From Jacaranda mimosifolia (Eukaryota > Streptophyta > Magnoliopsida > Lamiales > Bignoniaceae), in assembly GCA_018894105.1 (NCBI GenBank), contig CM032119.1, positions 12,293,246 through 12,357,245 on the forward strand: DNA of 64,000 nt. The letters are read 5' to 3'. Below are positions 11,986-25,000 of this stretch, piece by piece. Positions within the stretch are counted from its first letter, which is position 1. The number at the start of each line of letters is the position of its first letter. The notes below the pieces were generated by a model that saw only the letters and a list, made by a program, of their open reading frames with translations, did no database searches and had not been told where the DNA came from. Made by a program: the position numbers and the translations under genes.

Positions 11986-13067
11986 GTCAATTTTGTGATT
12001 ATTCAACCAATTATAATCATGATAATTAGTATACTTATCATAGTTTATATATTCTACTACAATAATCACTAGTTTGGTAATCAGAATACGTGTTCCCATT
12101 AATTAATTAATAGACTTAACATTCCTATAAATCCAATAGTCGTAGACGATGATTAAATTGATTTCAAATCTTGGGATGCTTTAATCAATTTTTCACAAAA
12201 GGGGTTAGGAAAAAGGTGCATGGAGTAGTTGAAAAGTAGAAAAGTTGGGGTGCCTTTTTGTGGGAGCTTTTTCACAACCCAAAGTCATGTACCCTTAGCT
12301 AGACTGATAGTTTCTTGAGGAGAGGAAGATTCTTTGCGGAAAAACCAAACCAGAAAAATAAGAAGTATAAGATGTCACTACTGACTTGCTGTTGGAAAAT
12401 ATGAACAAACACAAAACCATAAAGCACCAAAGCCACCTTGAATTTCGAAGTTTTGTTGCATTATGCAAAACGTTTTGCAATTTGTTGCTTTCCAAATGAA
12501 TAACATTTGAATATAGCATGCTCAGTCCTCACGCTCTCCACTGAGAGATCAGGCCAAGTCTTTCTGTTTATAATATATTAATTATATAAAAGCTATTTAT
12601 TTACATTGGTAAGAATGCGGGTTTTTGGTGCTGTAGGTAATCATCTTTATATTTAATTGTAATCTTATGGGGAACTTATTTATATTGATGTGAACTCTCC
12701 TGCTATTTTAAATCATCTATGGTCGTACTTAATCAATAATTCTGGAGAATTTGACCTCAAGAAGTATTTTGATTAATTGTTAAGTAATGTAACTATAAGT
12801 GGCCTGGTGGATTTACAATCGATCGAGTGCAATATATCCAATCCAATCAAGATCGATGAATTTAAGAGGAATTGATGGTGAAACCACCTACTGTCTTTTA
12901 ATTCAACGGTATACAGTGGATCGAGTGAAAATCACTCACCCCTTAATTTAACGATGTACAGTGAATAAGTGCATCCCTAGATCCGACCAAGAATATAACA
13001 TAAGTGGTCAATGGGTGCTATAAATGGCCATTTGGTCAACCAGATTAGAACAGATTTAGGTTGAAAC
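11986..13067. other. Intergenic, nothing recognised
   Basis: No supported gene. Two short similar stretches (around 12900 and 12945, sharing TTAATT-AACG-T-TACAGTG) suggest a small old duplication. Confidence 0.4.
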
Positions 13068-13070
13068 TAA

Positions 13071-13569
13071 TAGCCTGTTGGGATTCATTTTCATGGGCCA
13101 TTATAATTTTTCAGTGAAAATGGAAAGAGAAAAGTTAGTTAGAATAATTGAATTTGAAATTGAGTTTTATTTGGATGTGTTGTAGAAAATTATAGGTTTA
13201 TATATATTTATATAGGTGTGAAAATGATATGTATTTGGATATTTGGTATTTTTGTATTAAAATTTGTATAGTTTTTGAATTTTAATTGATGATGTGGTGT
13301 GTAATTATTTAAAAAAATAATATTATAATTTTAATTTTAATTTTACGTTTTAATATTTTGTGGTGAATGGCGTGTGAGAAATATTGGGAAGATAAAAAAT
13401 GATTAAGGTAATGATAAGGGTTAAAAAAGGGATGAAAATGGAGAGAGAATATAATAAAAATTATTTTGAAAATAAAAATATTTGAGAAAATAATGTAGAT
13501 AATGATAGTTTTCTGTTTTTATTTAGGTAAAAATGAAAATGGGTCGTGAGAATGAAACCAAACGGGCTC
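13071..13569. mobile_element. Tourist-like MITE (PIF/Harbinger type)
   Basis: The left end TAGCCTGTTGGGATTC and the inverted right end GAGCCCGTTTGGTTTC form 16-bp terminal repeats. They are flanked by TAA at 13068-13070 and 13570-13572, the favoured target of PIF/Harbinger elements. The 499-bp interior is AT-rich and non-coding. Confidence 0.75.
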
Positions 13570-13572
13570 TAA

Positions 13573-13830
13573 GTAGGTCCAATTTAATATGAGTTTTGTG
13601 CAAAATGAATTCAATTGTGTCTGGTCCAAATTGGTCAGGCTAGGATCGAATGGTCCAACCAAAATACATATCATCCAAAATAAACTAAAATAGGCATATC
13701 GATTGTTATATGTTAATCATTTTCCTTTATCCATATGTTATTTTAAATATCTATATGTATTAATAGTAATTTGGCAATTTCACATGGCTTTTTGATCATT
13801 TGGGAGATATTTTTTTAAACAATTTTCATA

Positions 13831-13864
<34 letters not shown>

Positions 13865-15259
13865 CTTTATAAAGGTGCTTTAATCATTTGCATGTCACTC
13901 TGATTCTGGATATTTAATAATTTTTATTCTTTATATGTCTTATATGCTCTTTTGAGATATATCCATAATTTCACTATAAAGAAAACATTTTAATGAAATT
14001 TTACGGTGAATTAAACTAGAAAAACTCGTTGAAAATTAAAATTTTTAAACGAATTTTCGAGAGAATCATGTCTGTTCGCAAATGTCTTGTAGAGAATATT
14101 TCCAACCGAATTTTTTATTTGGCGCTTTTTCTAATGGAACATTCGTTAGAAAAATTGTGTTAGATTGATATGTTTTCAACAGAATAATCAATATAATTTT
14201 GTAGAAATTTTTTTAGTAAAATATATATGATCCCTCAGTAACTTTTGCTTTAGTTTTGAATTTCTGATATATTATTCATTGAAAATTTGTTATATTTTTA
14301 AGTGTATTTTACTAATAGATTTTCATGATTTTAGTTGAAATTTCATTAGTATGTTATTAATTTTATTTCTTATATATCGATAGAATTCTATCGGAATACT
14401 TCATTGAAATATTTTATTTATATAAAAAATTAAAAATTATGACTTTGAATTATTTTAAATCCTATATTATATGTTTAATTCTAAAAATGTAAAACTAAAA
14501 TAATTTATCAAAAGTAGTATATCTATATATATAATATGGAATCTCATATATAAAATATCATCTATAATCCAAAAAAAATAAAACAAAATGTCCTAAAGTT
14601 TTGGAGCTACCATCATCTTGATAATCAACATAAATGTAGTCATCGGCCTCCTACTCATCTCCTTCTATACTTGCATCCTCGCCATGTTCAGGTTGCTGCT
14701 TGTATGGAGATATAAGCTGAGGCTAGGAAAACATGTGTTACATCAAATATCCAACTTCTACATCACCATCGGCATCATCTGTTCTTGGGGATGTCTATCG
14801 AAGCAAAGGCCATCCCAGCCTCCCTCTCCTATGAAAACCAACTTCTTGCCATCCTTGTGGGGATCCAAACGCATATCCTTGAGAAGATGCATGACTCCTC
14901 TTGGACACGAGACCTAATGCATATGGATATCGAATTAGGATACCAATGGACATAATTTTGTAAAGCAAATGAAATAAATAAGTTAATATAACAATAAAAT
15001 AGTTATGTATATGTCATCATTAACACCTTAGATTCTTAAAACAACATGCGTTGAGTAGTCTCGAGGATATCCAGCCGCATCTCATAAGGAGCATGTAGCT
15101 TAATCCCGATGATTGTGGTGATGTATATGGTACCCGGTTGGATGATTTATACTTGTATGAAGTTTATTATAATCATAAAAAAGTACAATATAATGAAATA
15201 AATAATATAAGATTCTAGAATAAAACTATATATTTTCATATATTTACCCAATATGTACC
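13573..15259. other. AT-rich region with a possible degraded CACTA or coding remnant
   Basis: 13990-14420 is rich in repeated motifs resembling the TTTC-GA-GGAA subterminal repeats of plant DNA transposons. 14600-15140 is less AT-rich and has short open stretches on both strands (for instance minus-strand 15048-15135), but I recognise no protein family there. A relic of a CACTA transposase gene is one possibility and is not supported by a motif. Confidence 0.25.
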
Positions 15260-16020
15260 TGATATGGTTACAATGGACAAGCCCAGTATGATCGACTCAA
15301 TATGAACGGCCCACTATTCAACATCATTATTAGGCCCAAATCAACCAGGCAAGCCCAAGTGCAAGCACCTAGCATCAACCACAGGAGAGATATGTCAACC
15401 TCAAGGAAAGTCGACGAGAACTTTATGGATGCTCATGGCTTTAGCTTTCTTGACCAAATATGATCGAGCGGATACATAGTAGCGTCGTCCCTAACGACAG
15501 CCGCATAAATTACAGCGCCTGCCACCAATCACGTCCACATTTAATATGGCTGAACCACCATCCTATCCACATTAATGACACTGTCAGCCCCTCATCTCCA
15601 CATTAATGACGATAATGGCACTCCTTATTTCCGACTAGTTAAAAAGATGTTGGTCAACTAGCTTCAAAAGACCTATAATGCCCTACAGAGAGAGGGGAGC
15701 ATTGTCAAGTGGTAGGGAGAATACCATCTTTTCGACATTTTCCTTTTGGGTGGTAAACACTATAAATACCCTACTTTAAAAGACAAAAGTAGGTTTTTCC
15801 ACTTCTCCTAAGTTGTTACTCTGCCAAAATACTTTTTGATCGAACATTCACTAACTTAAGCATCAAAGGGTCTTAGTCGAGAACTCTCTCGTCTAGCCTA
15901 ACGTGTGTTGTTTGGTTGCAGGATTCAACCCTCACACTTAGCTGCTCCCTGATCCCAACTTTCTATTCGACTATCCCGTCTGGTCGATAAGAAAAGCCCA
16001 ACCCACCAAAACAGACTTCA
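15260..16020 (+). repeat. 5' LTR of the Tat-type gypsy element
   Basis: 761 bp, starting TGATATGG and ending ACTTCA. A TATA box (TATAAATACC) lies at 15761-15770 in the expected promoter position. It aligns with 25001-25710 throughout, but about 45 bp present here (near 15440-15500) are missing from the 3' copy. Confidence 0.92.
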
Positions 16021-16129
16021 TTGTTTGGTCCCATTTGTACGATATTAAATCCGCAACTCTAAAAATAATAAATACTAGTGTACCACATTTGAAATGTAGA
16101 GTGACTATATATCACCACCACTAACCCCG

Positions 16130-17560
16130 TCGCCTCTGCAGCCATAGCAGGCCCAGGATGCAGTGGGACGAAGCTCTCAATAGGAGCAAGTGGTAACTTT
16201 GACAATCCCACAGCTCATGCAAATAATAAACGATCAGATATCGCATTAGATATCAACACAGGTACCAGTAGTACTCCAAAGACACAACATTTAGCCTGAA
16301 CCAACCACTAGCACCACCCCATATCCTTCCCGCCAGGAAGAAAAACCTCCACGGGATGAAAGGGTGAGAGATGAAACACGTTGTCATCCCAACAAACATG
16401 ACATTAGTTCAGGGCGTTTTCCCCGATAGTAAACTGGCTAACATCCCTGTGAGGAAGTTGTAGATTCTGTTGAATACTTTACTCGAACCAATCAAGCCCA
16501 GTAGCGGAACAAGATCAACGATAGAGACTTCAGCCAAGCAAAAATTTATCTCTGGCAGTTCAAGAAAAATGGGAAGAGGTGTCACATTAGGTCCAACAAC
16601 TCAACAGACACTTAGACGAAATCTCGAGGCAGAACACTAAAGAAATTTGCAACTCGACAACATTCCTTGACTTTGTAGGGAGAGAGAATCACCATTAATC
16701 TAAGAAATAGTAGAGGAACTCATAGTGATCGATGCCAAGATCCCGATTAATCTACCCAGATATGACAGATCCCTTGACCCCAATGAACATCTTTTGCAGT
16801 TTGAGCACATAATGCAACTCCATGGGCATAATGACCACATTCATGCCAAGATGTTGGTTACTACACTCTAGGAAATTTCTCTCGAATGGTTTGTTAAGTT
16901 GGAACCCATATCCATCTTCTCTTATAACTAGCTTTGTGACAAGTTTCTCCATCAATTAATTTGCCAACAAGGGAAAAGCCAAGCTCCCCCAAACTCACTT
17001 CCACATAATAAAACTTTGTAGGGAGAGAGTCCCTTTGCGATTTCTCCGCTAGATTCAACTTTGAGATGCTAAAAATTGACAACCCCAAAGTTGAGTTCTT
17101 GGTCAACATGCTGTTTCTCGGACTCAAGCACTGGGAATGGTCCAATGCCTTAGTCAGAGAAAGATCATGAATTTGGAGGAATTACTTGACCCTGATAAGA
17201 TGTACATGACCTAGGAAGACATGAATAAAATAATGTACGGGAGCTTAGAGAATGATAAGAAAAAAGTAAAAAAGAAAGATGACAAGCAGCAGAGGGATGG
17301 TCATTGATCTTCTATTAAGAGGTTCCACAACTACACCCTATTGAGCATGCCAAGAAAAGAGGTTCTGTTTGCCATCCAAATGATAACCTTCTCAAGAAGC
17401 CTAGAAAGCTTAATGAAATCACTGCCATGAAGAAAAACACCGCCACTTCCACAAACAGAATGGTCATGATAAAGGTTGTTTTAACCTTCACGATAAAATT
17501 AAATGGCTCATTCGACAGGGCCACCTAAAAAATATGTGGATTAGAAGGCTAGACAAGATG
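16130..17560 (+). pseudogene. gag (capsid and zinc-knuckle region) of the gypsy element
   Basis: Conceptual translation around 16745-16920 gives the retrotransposon gag signature: proline plus YD..LDPNEHL, an LHGH segment and an EWF segment. Around 17437-17535 a CHFHKQNGHDKGCF segment followed by I.WLIRQGHL matches the nucleocapsid-like region of plant gypsy gag. Several in-frame stops (for example near 16868) and frame changes break the frame, so I annotate the extent by homology and not by an ORF. The minus-strand frames here are shadows. Confidence 0.75.
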
Positions 17561-17849
17561 AAGGCTTGGTCGACCAGACTCCTTATAGAGAAAAGTTGAT
17601 CAGCTTAAGAAGAGACGATAAAGGAAAAAAGAAGGCTAAGAATAAACGCCCTCCTTTACGAGGCATATCGATACCATGGCAGGTGGACCAATTGGAAGGA
17701 CTCCAAATCAGTAAGGAGGTAGATCCATCGGCAACTTGAATCAACTAAATCTTTGCCGACTAGCACAATCTTTCAAGTTTCTACAAGTTTAGAACCCGTC
17801 TCTTTTTCAGATTCTAACCTCTCACACTTGTGACGTCAATGACCTATTA

Positions 17850-18265
17850 GAAAATTAGATTACCTATTGGTCGTGGCTATTGAAATTGCAAATTTTAAAG
17901 TAAGAAAGATCTTGGTCGACAATAGCAGCTGCGCCAACATAATCTTCTTGTCCACTTTGGAAAGAATGAATTTGGGCACGCTTAAGTTTGAGTTGATCAG
18001 TACCCTACTCGTCTGGTTTGGAGGGTCTGAAATCATCCCAATGGGGGCTCTAAGCTTGTCTACATCGTTTGGTGAAATGCTTAAGAGGCAAACTCTGATG
18101 ATTAGCTATCTGGCGGTCGATGCACCCTTTACTTTTAATGCCATAATTGGGAGGCCAGCATTGAATGATTTTAGAGTAGTTGTTTCGACCTATCACATAA
18201 AGGTCAAATTCCCCACAATGGCAAGGACTAGAGAACTACTCTGCAATACAAAAGAAGCCTTGTGA
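17850..18265 (+). pseudogene. Aspartic protease domain of the gypsy element
   Basis: The frame 17867-18265 (132 codons) has the plant gypsy protease pattern: a VRKILVD active-site strand, a FGG flap-like region, then IIGRPALN and a STYHIKVKFPT segment. The active-site triad D-T-G is altered to D-N-S (LVDNSS, about 17910-17930), which should abolish cleavage. The enzyme would normally cut the Gag-Pol polyprotein in virus-like particles. Confidence 0.85.
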
Positions 18266-18529
18266 TGCTACACTATCTCGGTAGAGGCTAATGAGTAAAA
18301 ATCCCAACCAAAGCTGAAACTCTTGAGGGACATCCCAATAATGGAACCCGATGAGGGATAAACGAACAAGAAAATGAAGAGATAGGAGACCAAGGTCGAG
18401 CCAGTTGAGGTATTTAAACCATACAGTTGGAGCTCAAAAATTGCAATAAGACCATATGGATAGGTACTCGCCTGGATAGCAACATGGAATGCATGCTGGT
18501 CGATTTCCTCAGAAGGAATATTGATGTTT

Positions 18530-19460
18530 ATGCCTAAAAGGCGGCCGACCTCCAAGGAGTCAACCCAAAGATCATTGTCTATTACCTCAACACGGATCTA
18601 TCATATAAGCCAATCAAGCAGAAAACCAAGACTTTCAATGCAGAACAGTGCCAAATCATCGAAGAGGAGGTTAACAAGCTTTTAAAGGCAAGCTATATTG
18701 TAGAAATTCAATATCCTAGTTTGTTGTGTAATGTAGTCCTTATCTCTAAAAAATGAGGATAAATGGAGAATGTGTAATGACTTTACTGATTTGAATGAAG
18801 CATGACCTAAAGACCTTTATCCACTGCTTCGAATAGATTTATTAGTTGACTCAATAGTAGGTTGCGACCTACTAAGCATATCGATGCTTTCCAAGGCTAC
18901 ATCAAATTTTCATGGCTATTGAGGATAGGGATAAAACCTCTTTTGTGGCCTCAAATGGCTTGTATTATTTTTTGCTCATGCCGTTCAACATAAAAAATGC
19001 AAGAGTGACATACTAAAGATTGGTAAATTTTATGTTCAGGAATGAGATTGGCCGAATAATGGAGGTCTACATTAATGATATGATTGTCAAAACAGAAAGA
19101 GAAGTCAACCACCTGGTTAACTTCAACCACATATTCTTAATACTAAGAGCTTTTGGAATGAAACTTAACCTGAACAAGTACATATTTTGAGTCAAATGAG
19201 GCAAGTTCCTGGGATATATGGCCAGCCAGAGAGGTATCAAGGCAAACCCTCAAAAGATTCAAGCTATTCAGGATATTTCACTGCCAGAGACGGTTAGAGA
19301 GGTGCAAAGACTGTTCGATAGAATTATACCATTAGATCGATTCATTACTCGATTTGCAAACAAAAATGTACCTTCCTTTAAAATTCTCAAGAATGCAAGA
19401 AAGTTTCAGTGGACAGAGGAATGTGACCAAGCTCTGGTCGAATTAAAATAGTCCTTATCC
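18530..19460 (+). pseudogene. Reverse transcriptase of the gypsy element
   Basis: Translation shows the RT entry region (KTKTFNAEQ, then EEVNKLLKA and VVLISKK), the template-grip region and the catalytic box at 19068-19079. That box reads YIND where YVDD or YIDD is expected, so one metal-binding aspartate is lost. The frame is interrupted by many stops between 18750 and 19200. The frame 19218-19451 contains the thumb/connection part (ANPQKIQAI). The order after protease and before RNase H is as expected for Ty3/gypsy. Confidence 0.85.
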
Positions 19461-19800
19461 ACTCCTCCACTGATTGCTAAGCTATATGCTGGGGAAATTT
19501 TTGTACTTGTACCTAGCCATCACAACAATAGTTGTCAACTCGGTTCTCATGTCACTTAGCCAGTGCACACATCAATATGTGTATTACATCAGCAAAGCTC
19601 TACAAGGTCCCAAGCACAATTACTTGGAGATCAAGAAAGTTGAACTCGTTCTGATCACAATAGCAAGGAAGATAAGACTATATTTCCAATCTTATTACAT
19701 AGTGGTCCTGATGAATCAACCCCTGAAAGAGATGTTGTCGAAGCTAAATAAATAGGCCATTGAATTAGGTGAATTTGACATTAAGTTGCAACCTCAAACA
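19460..19800 (+). pseudogene. RNase H domain following RT
   Basis: The frame 19474-19755 reads through a typical Ty3/gypsy RT-linked RNase H: a VYYISKALQG segment, Y-EIKKVELVLI, then ARKIRLYFQSY and VVLMNQPL. It continues in another frame to about 19800. This domain normally degrades the RNA of RNA-DNA hybrids. The start of the domain lies in the preceding broken frame. Confidence 0.8.
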
Positions 19801-19869
19801 ACCATTCAAGCGCAAGTACTCACAAATTTTATGGTTGAATGCATCGAGCTCCTCATACTGGTCGAGCAA

Positions 19870-20310
19870 CAACCACTCATTTGGTCTTTGCATATAGATG
19901 GATCATCAACGTTATCAAGGGAAGGAATAGAGATTTCTTTATGCTCTCCCTAAGTGGAGGAATATGAATGTGCCATTAAACTCAACTTCCTAGTGACCAA
20001 CAATGAAGTTGAGTACAAAGTACTTATCGCAGATATTATGGTGGCAATAGACAGGGGAGTCAAATACCTGGAAACACATAGATTCCCAATTGGTCATGGA
20101 ACAATTTGATGGAAATTTTGAAGCCAGAAAAGCATCCATGAACAGGTACCTTTCAGAGGTCAAAAGATTGTAGCAATAATTCAAGAAGTTCACACTCAAT
20201 CAGGCCCCCAGGTCAGAAAATGAAAGAGCAGATGTACTATCTAAATTCATCAATTCAACGAGAGGGATCAGAGAAAAAACCATTAAGTTCTTCATTACAA
20301 ACATTCCTAC
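19870..20310 (+). pseudogene. Second (archaeal-type) RNase H of Tat elements
   Basis: Translation gives LHIDGSST near 19887-19910, then NNEVEYKVLIADI near 20000-20040 and EN-RADVLSKF near 20218-20250. These are the marks of the additional RNase H (aRNH) found in Tat-lineage elements. Its location between the RT-linked RNase H and integrase supports the lineage call. Stops interrupt it. Confidence 0.75.
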
Positions 20311-20439
20311 CATAAAAGAGCTTGATCAAAAAGAGATATGGGAAATTGAATAATAACCTCCCAATTAGCAAGATGATATCAAAGCCTACTCAAAGGAAGA
20401 TAAAGTACTAGAAGGTAAGGCAGAGGCTCGAAGGTTAAG

Positions 20440-21570
20440 AGGACGAGCAGCCAAATTTGCATTCGGTGAGTTTGGTCAATTATATAAGAGGTCTCCTTCT
20501 GGTCCTCCACTAGGGTACCTGACAGCAGACATTTGCGGCAACCACTCTAGCGATCAAGCGTTAGCCCACAAAGTCATTAGACAAGGATATTTTTTACCAA
20601 TATTGTTGAACGATGCAGTCGACTTCACTAGGAAGTGCCCATCTTGCCAAGTACATGCCAATATCTGTCATTAGCCGGCCTCGACACTAGTCCTGATCAA
20701 AATCACATAACCATTTAACCAATGGAGAATAGATATTGTGGCCTCCTTGCCGAAGGCCACAGGTTAAAGCAGATATATAATAATTGCAATTGAATATTTT
20801 ACAAAATGGGTCGAGGCAGAAGCCATTCCAAAAATAACTTATGCAACAATAAGGAGCTTCTTATGGAAAAACATCATATGTCAGTTTGCTTTTCCCAAAG
20901 TACTGATATCAGAGAATGGAACTCAATTCCAGAGCAAAAAGACGAAGGATTGGTGTGAAAGTCTTGGAATACGACTACACTTTACGTTGGTAGGCAACTT
21001 ACAAGAAAAAGGACAAATAGAGATCATCTATAGAACTATCGTGGACCAAATCAAAACCTGACTAGAAAGATCTAAAGACAAATAGGCAGATGACCTCCCG
21101 AACATACCATGGGCCTACAGAACGACTCCAATAACCTACACTGGGTGCAACACTTACAGTCATATACATGGTTTGGAAGCAATGGTCCTAATAGAATTGA
21201 TACACCATACAACTCGACTAATACACAACAATCCAATCAGAAACGAAATAGAGATGATACTCGACCTCGAGAGAATCGACGAGCTACGATAGCAGGCATA
21301 TATAAGAATACAAAGGGACAAATTGATCATGGCCAAACATTATCATAAGGTTCAAACCAAGGAGCTTCCAGGTTGATGACTTTGTTATTAAAAAAGCCAA
21401 AGTATCAAAGAATATCGAAAAACTCGACCCCATATGGAAAGGCCCTACTTAGTGGCTATGGTGGCCAAAAACAACTCTTATCAAATAGCCGACATGGACA
21501 GGAATAAGTTACCCAAACCTTGGAATGCGGCAAATTTGAAGAAATTTTATGTGTAAAAAGAAATCCCGTA
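20440..21570 (+). pseudogene. Integrase of the gypsy element
   Basis: The N-terminal zinc-binding region (QGYFLP...CPSCQ, about 20585-20650) is followed by the core: IDIVASLP (first aspartate, about 20727), then ISENGTQF (about 20907-20930), and later EKGQIE (about 21007-21024). In the second position the catalytic D of the usual DNGTQF is E, so the D,D-35-E triad is damaged. Stops occur at several points (for example near 20672 and 21060). A C-terminal part continues to about 21555 with LKKFYV before a stop. Confidence 0.85.
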
Positions 21571-22179
21571 ATCTCATTCAACTATCTCAAAACGCATGAG
21601 ATCCATTCTTCTTGAAAAACATGCAAATTGTAATCTTCTTTTCTAATGAGAACTCGACTTCTTGTCAAATCATCCTGTAATGATGAATTTTAATTGTAAA
21701 TAATGTGAGATCCAGTCTTCTCAAAATGCACAATTGATGCTGCTCAAGCTCTTAGTTGCATGTTAATTTGGTTTCAAACCAGTTAACAAAAGATATATAC
21801 ACCGACCTTAAGAGATCAACCATTTAACTATGGGCATATTATTACAACATCACATAAAACCGGCGATAAAGTAGAAAACACAAAAACTCTACAATTGACA
21901 AGGAAGTAGAAATTCAATATAAAAATTTAAAATTGTACGTAGATCAAGCAAATTCAGCATCAATCAAAACAAAAGTACAAATTGTTCAAATGCCCTTCAA
22001 GGCAAATAGACCATACAAAAGTTCAATCCATATCATGCTAAACAAGAGCAAAGAATTCAACTCGATCCAGCTCCTTTTCCCCTACCCCCATGAGCAGCAG
22101 CTTCAGCTACTACCTCATCCACAGCCTTGTTGAGCTCATCCTCACCAGTCCTATCCAATGCCATGACCAGCGGTGGCCC

Positions 22180-24563
22180 CTCGACTTCTTCCTCTTATTT
22201 AGAATGGGACACACCCATAGGGCGACCCAAAAACAGATGCCCAATGGCTGGGAAATACTTAGCTACGTTTACCTCCTTATTTTTAATGTCGAGGGAAAAG
22301 TCACTGATGAACTCAAACTCTTTCCCTACCTCTAGAGCATTGGGATAGGCAAGGATCTTTGCCTCCTCAACGAGCACACCTTCAACATAATCCTCAAACT
22401 ACTCATTCTTGAACATATTGAGTCGAGCTTTGTCTTCTTCCTGGATCTAATAACCTAAGAACTCTAATTGCTTCACCATCTTTTTGAACACCTCCTTAGC
22501 ATCATCTATGCCAAATACCACACTGGCATCGGTGAAAATCGAACTCAACATGTGCTGCATGGATTCCTTGTGGATGTCGGGCAATACCTTGAAAAAATCA
22601 GCCTTAGCATAATAATGACAACTCTCATAACCATGTGCCGATCAGAAAGAGAAGCTTCATAGACCTCAGACCTAGACTTCTTTAGCAACTCCTCAAGATG
22701 ACTCTTCTCCTCTATGATAGCCAATAGCTCCACTTTTTTTTCTTCAATATGCTTCTCCAATTTGTGAACCTTCAACTCAAGGGACTTGAGCTTAGTCTTA
22801 GAAAGTTCATACTGCTCTTTGTCCAATTGCTCACATTTTTTCTCCTACTTTTTGCTATAAGCTTAGGATAGCTCGAACCGCCAGTGCAGGTTGTAGGCCC
22901 ACTGCTTGTTTATGAGGAATAACAAAGCCATTAGTAATACACATAAAGCTCAATGTTAAAATAATATTGAACAGGCACTTACCATGTTAGCATGATAAGC
23001 AAAATGTCTTCAAGGCGTCGACCTAATGTAGATCGAGCATCTTTCTCTGGTCTTCAACAAAAAGACCAGCTGTAAACACCTTCAGTAGGGTCACACTTGT
23101 CGACCCTGCAGATGTCATGGAAGTAGTATTTAACACCCTAATCCTAGGCCTAAAACGTGGCTCGAATAGTTCCTCGTTGAGCAGCAACCGATAAACGTCT
23201 TCATCAGGTCGACTGCATTCCCTTTACCTTTCTCTACTGCAATCTTCTTCGCTGAGGCTAATGGACTTTGCCCCCGACCTCAACGGCCTTTCTTTTGGGA
23301 CAGGCCACTGAAGTAGCCATTTCGGCCATACTTTGAACGCGATCAGTTAGGTGGAGAGCAGTGCACACTCCAATCAAGCAACAACAACAACAGCCTCTCG
23401 ACGGGTGGCCATAGCCTCATTCTACTCTTACACCTTCTATTGCATGGCCATTGCTAATTGGCGGGCCTTGTCCATGCTCAATATGAATGCAAAAACAAAA
23501 CATGAAAATATGATATTGATCAAAAATATTACCAAAACAACAATAACAATACAGCGGAGTCGACTCCACCTACTGGCGCATTTGTAGGCAATCTCAAGGG
23601 AGCAGTAGACAAACCCACCAACATTGGATTATTCCTCTCTCTAATGAACCCATCTGCCTCCATCTCTCCAAATTAACCAAGTTGTGGATAAACATATTTT
23701 ACTAGCTTGAATTCTCATTACCAAGCATCACGATTCTCCCCCTCAACACCCCCTAAGGATATTAAAACTGCTTCCTCTGGGAACACAAAGAAAGAATTGT
23801 CTCTTCATCTAAAATTGACCATGAGAAGATGAGGGAGTTACAAATACTTTTTAATGAAGACAGGCCATCAGATAATAAAAATCGAACTCCTCAGTACTTC
23901 CTAACTTTCGAAACATTGGGAGATGAAACAAATTACTTAAATTGACAAACAAATGAGGCTAGTTGTGAATCATTATTAAGACCACAAAGCTATATAGTAT
24001 CAAAAAGTGGTTAGGTAACATGTGAGTTATATAAACATGGAGATATGTTAGCAAGTTGACTATGGGTTGAGCGATTAGGAACCTAAGACCACACCTTCAA
24101 AGTGTCTTCAAAAACAAAGATACACCTCTCTGAGGGGCGCATTCATTCTATCCCTCATCTTAGGTCTGATCAACCTAAACTGATCGAGAATATAATACTT
24201 CTACCTAATCAATCTTAAGTCATCTGAGGTTATCTTTAACACTATTTCACTGCAATGTGCCATTATAAATAACCTTTCTCTTGACACTAGAGGTCGAGGT
24301 GCCTCACCAAAAGGCCCCACCTCATCAACTACTAGAACTGACGGCCCAGCCACATCAACCACAAGACCAAGCTGTCCAACTTTCTCCTCGACCTCTACCT
24401 TAAGCTCATCCCTATTCCCCATCCTAGAATCAATAGAGGTACTCGACCCACTACTTAATGAATCCGAGGAAAAACCACTACTTTGACTAATCAAAATTGC
24501 TAATGATCGAGTTGTCTCTGAATCTTTCGATTCATCTCTAACCTCCTCATAAATCCTAGCCAT
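22180..24563 (-). pseudogene. Antisense coding region between pol and 3' LTR of the Tat element
   Basis: On the strand opposite to gag-pol there is a broken series of frames. 24563-24201 starts with a Met and is Ser-, Glu- and Val-rich. 22826-22545 begins with a Lys/Glu/Leu-rich segment of about 50 residues that looks like a coiled coil. 22377-22195 is a further acidic segment. Tat-lineage elements such as Grande carry a gene in this orientation and position. I cannot name its function. The pieces are separated by stops and probably include decayed introns. A comparable remnant occurs in the second gypsy relic at about 60.7-61.4 kb. Confidence 0.5.
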
Positions 24564-24977
24564 ACTATATATGAAAGTATTGATATAAAAACTGGCAGAA
24601 ACAAGCTAAGAAAAGTCAAAAAGTACATACAATAAGAGGAAGAACAAGACTTTACCAATGAGAATGACAGAAAAACAGTAAGCAAAAATGTTTGCAGGTG
24701 GTAACATTCGAATGAAATTTTTGGAGCTCGACCTCTCTCTAGCGTGATAAAAATAGTAAATGGGCAGTCAAAAGGACTATTTATAGTCGAACTCTAAGAA
24801 ACCAAACTAGTTACATTGATAGGCAACCGGCTATTTATTGCATAACCGTTGGTCATCGTGCCAGAGGTAATCGCCCAAAACTGCTCAGTAATTGCCGCCA
24901 CTAAAACCATGATCAAAATACAAATTCTCATGTTGAAATACGCCACTCCTCAACTTCTCATTTCATGAGATCGACCA

Positions 24978-24998
24978 AACTGAGGAGTTGGGGGGACT
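24978..24998 (+). promoter_or_regulatory. Polypurine tract of the gypsy element
   Basis: A purine-rich run (ACTGAGGAGTTGGGGGGAC) immediately precedes the 3' LTR at 25001, the position where plus-strand DNA synthesis is primed in LTR elements. Confidence 0.7.
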
Positions 24999-25000
24999 CA

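Noticed and set aside
14618..14917. 99-codon plus-strand frame as a gene
   Set aside because: No recognised domain, no supporting structure, and it lies next to transposon-like repeats.
17315..17524. Minus-strand frame within the gypsy gag
   Set aside because: The plus strand here encodes the gag zinc-knuckle region; the minus frame is a shadow.
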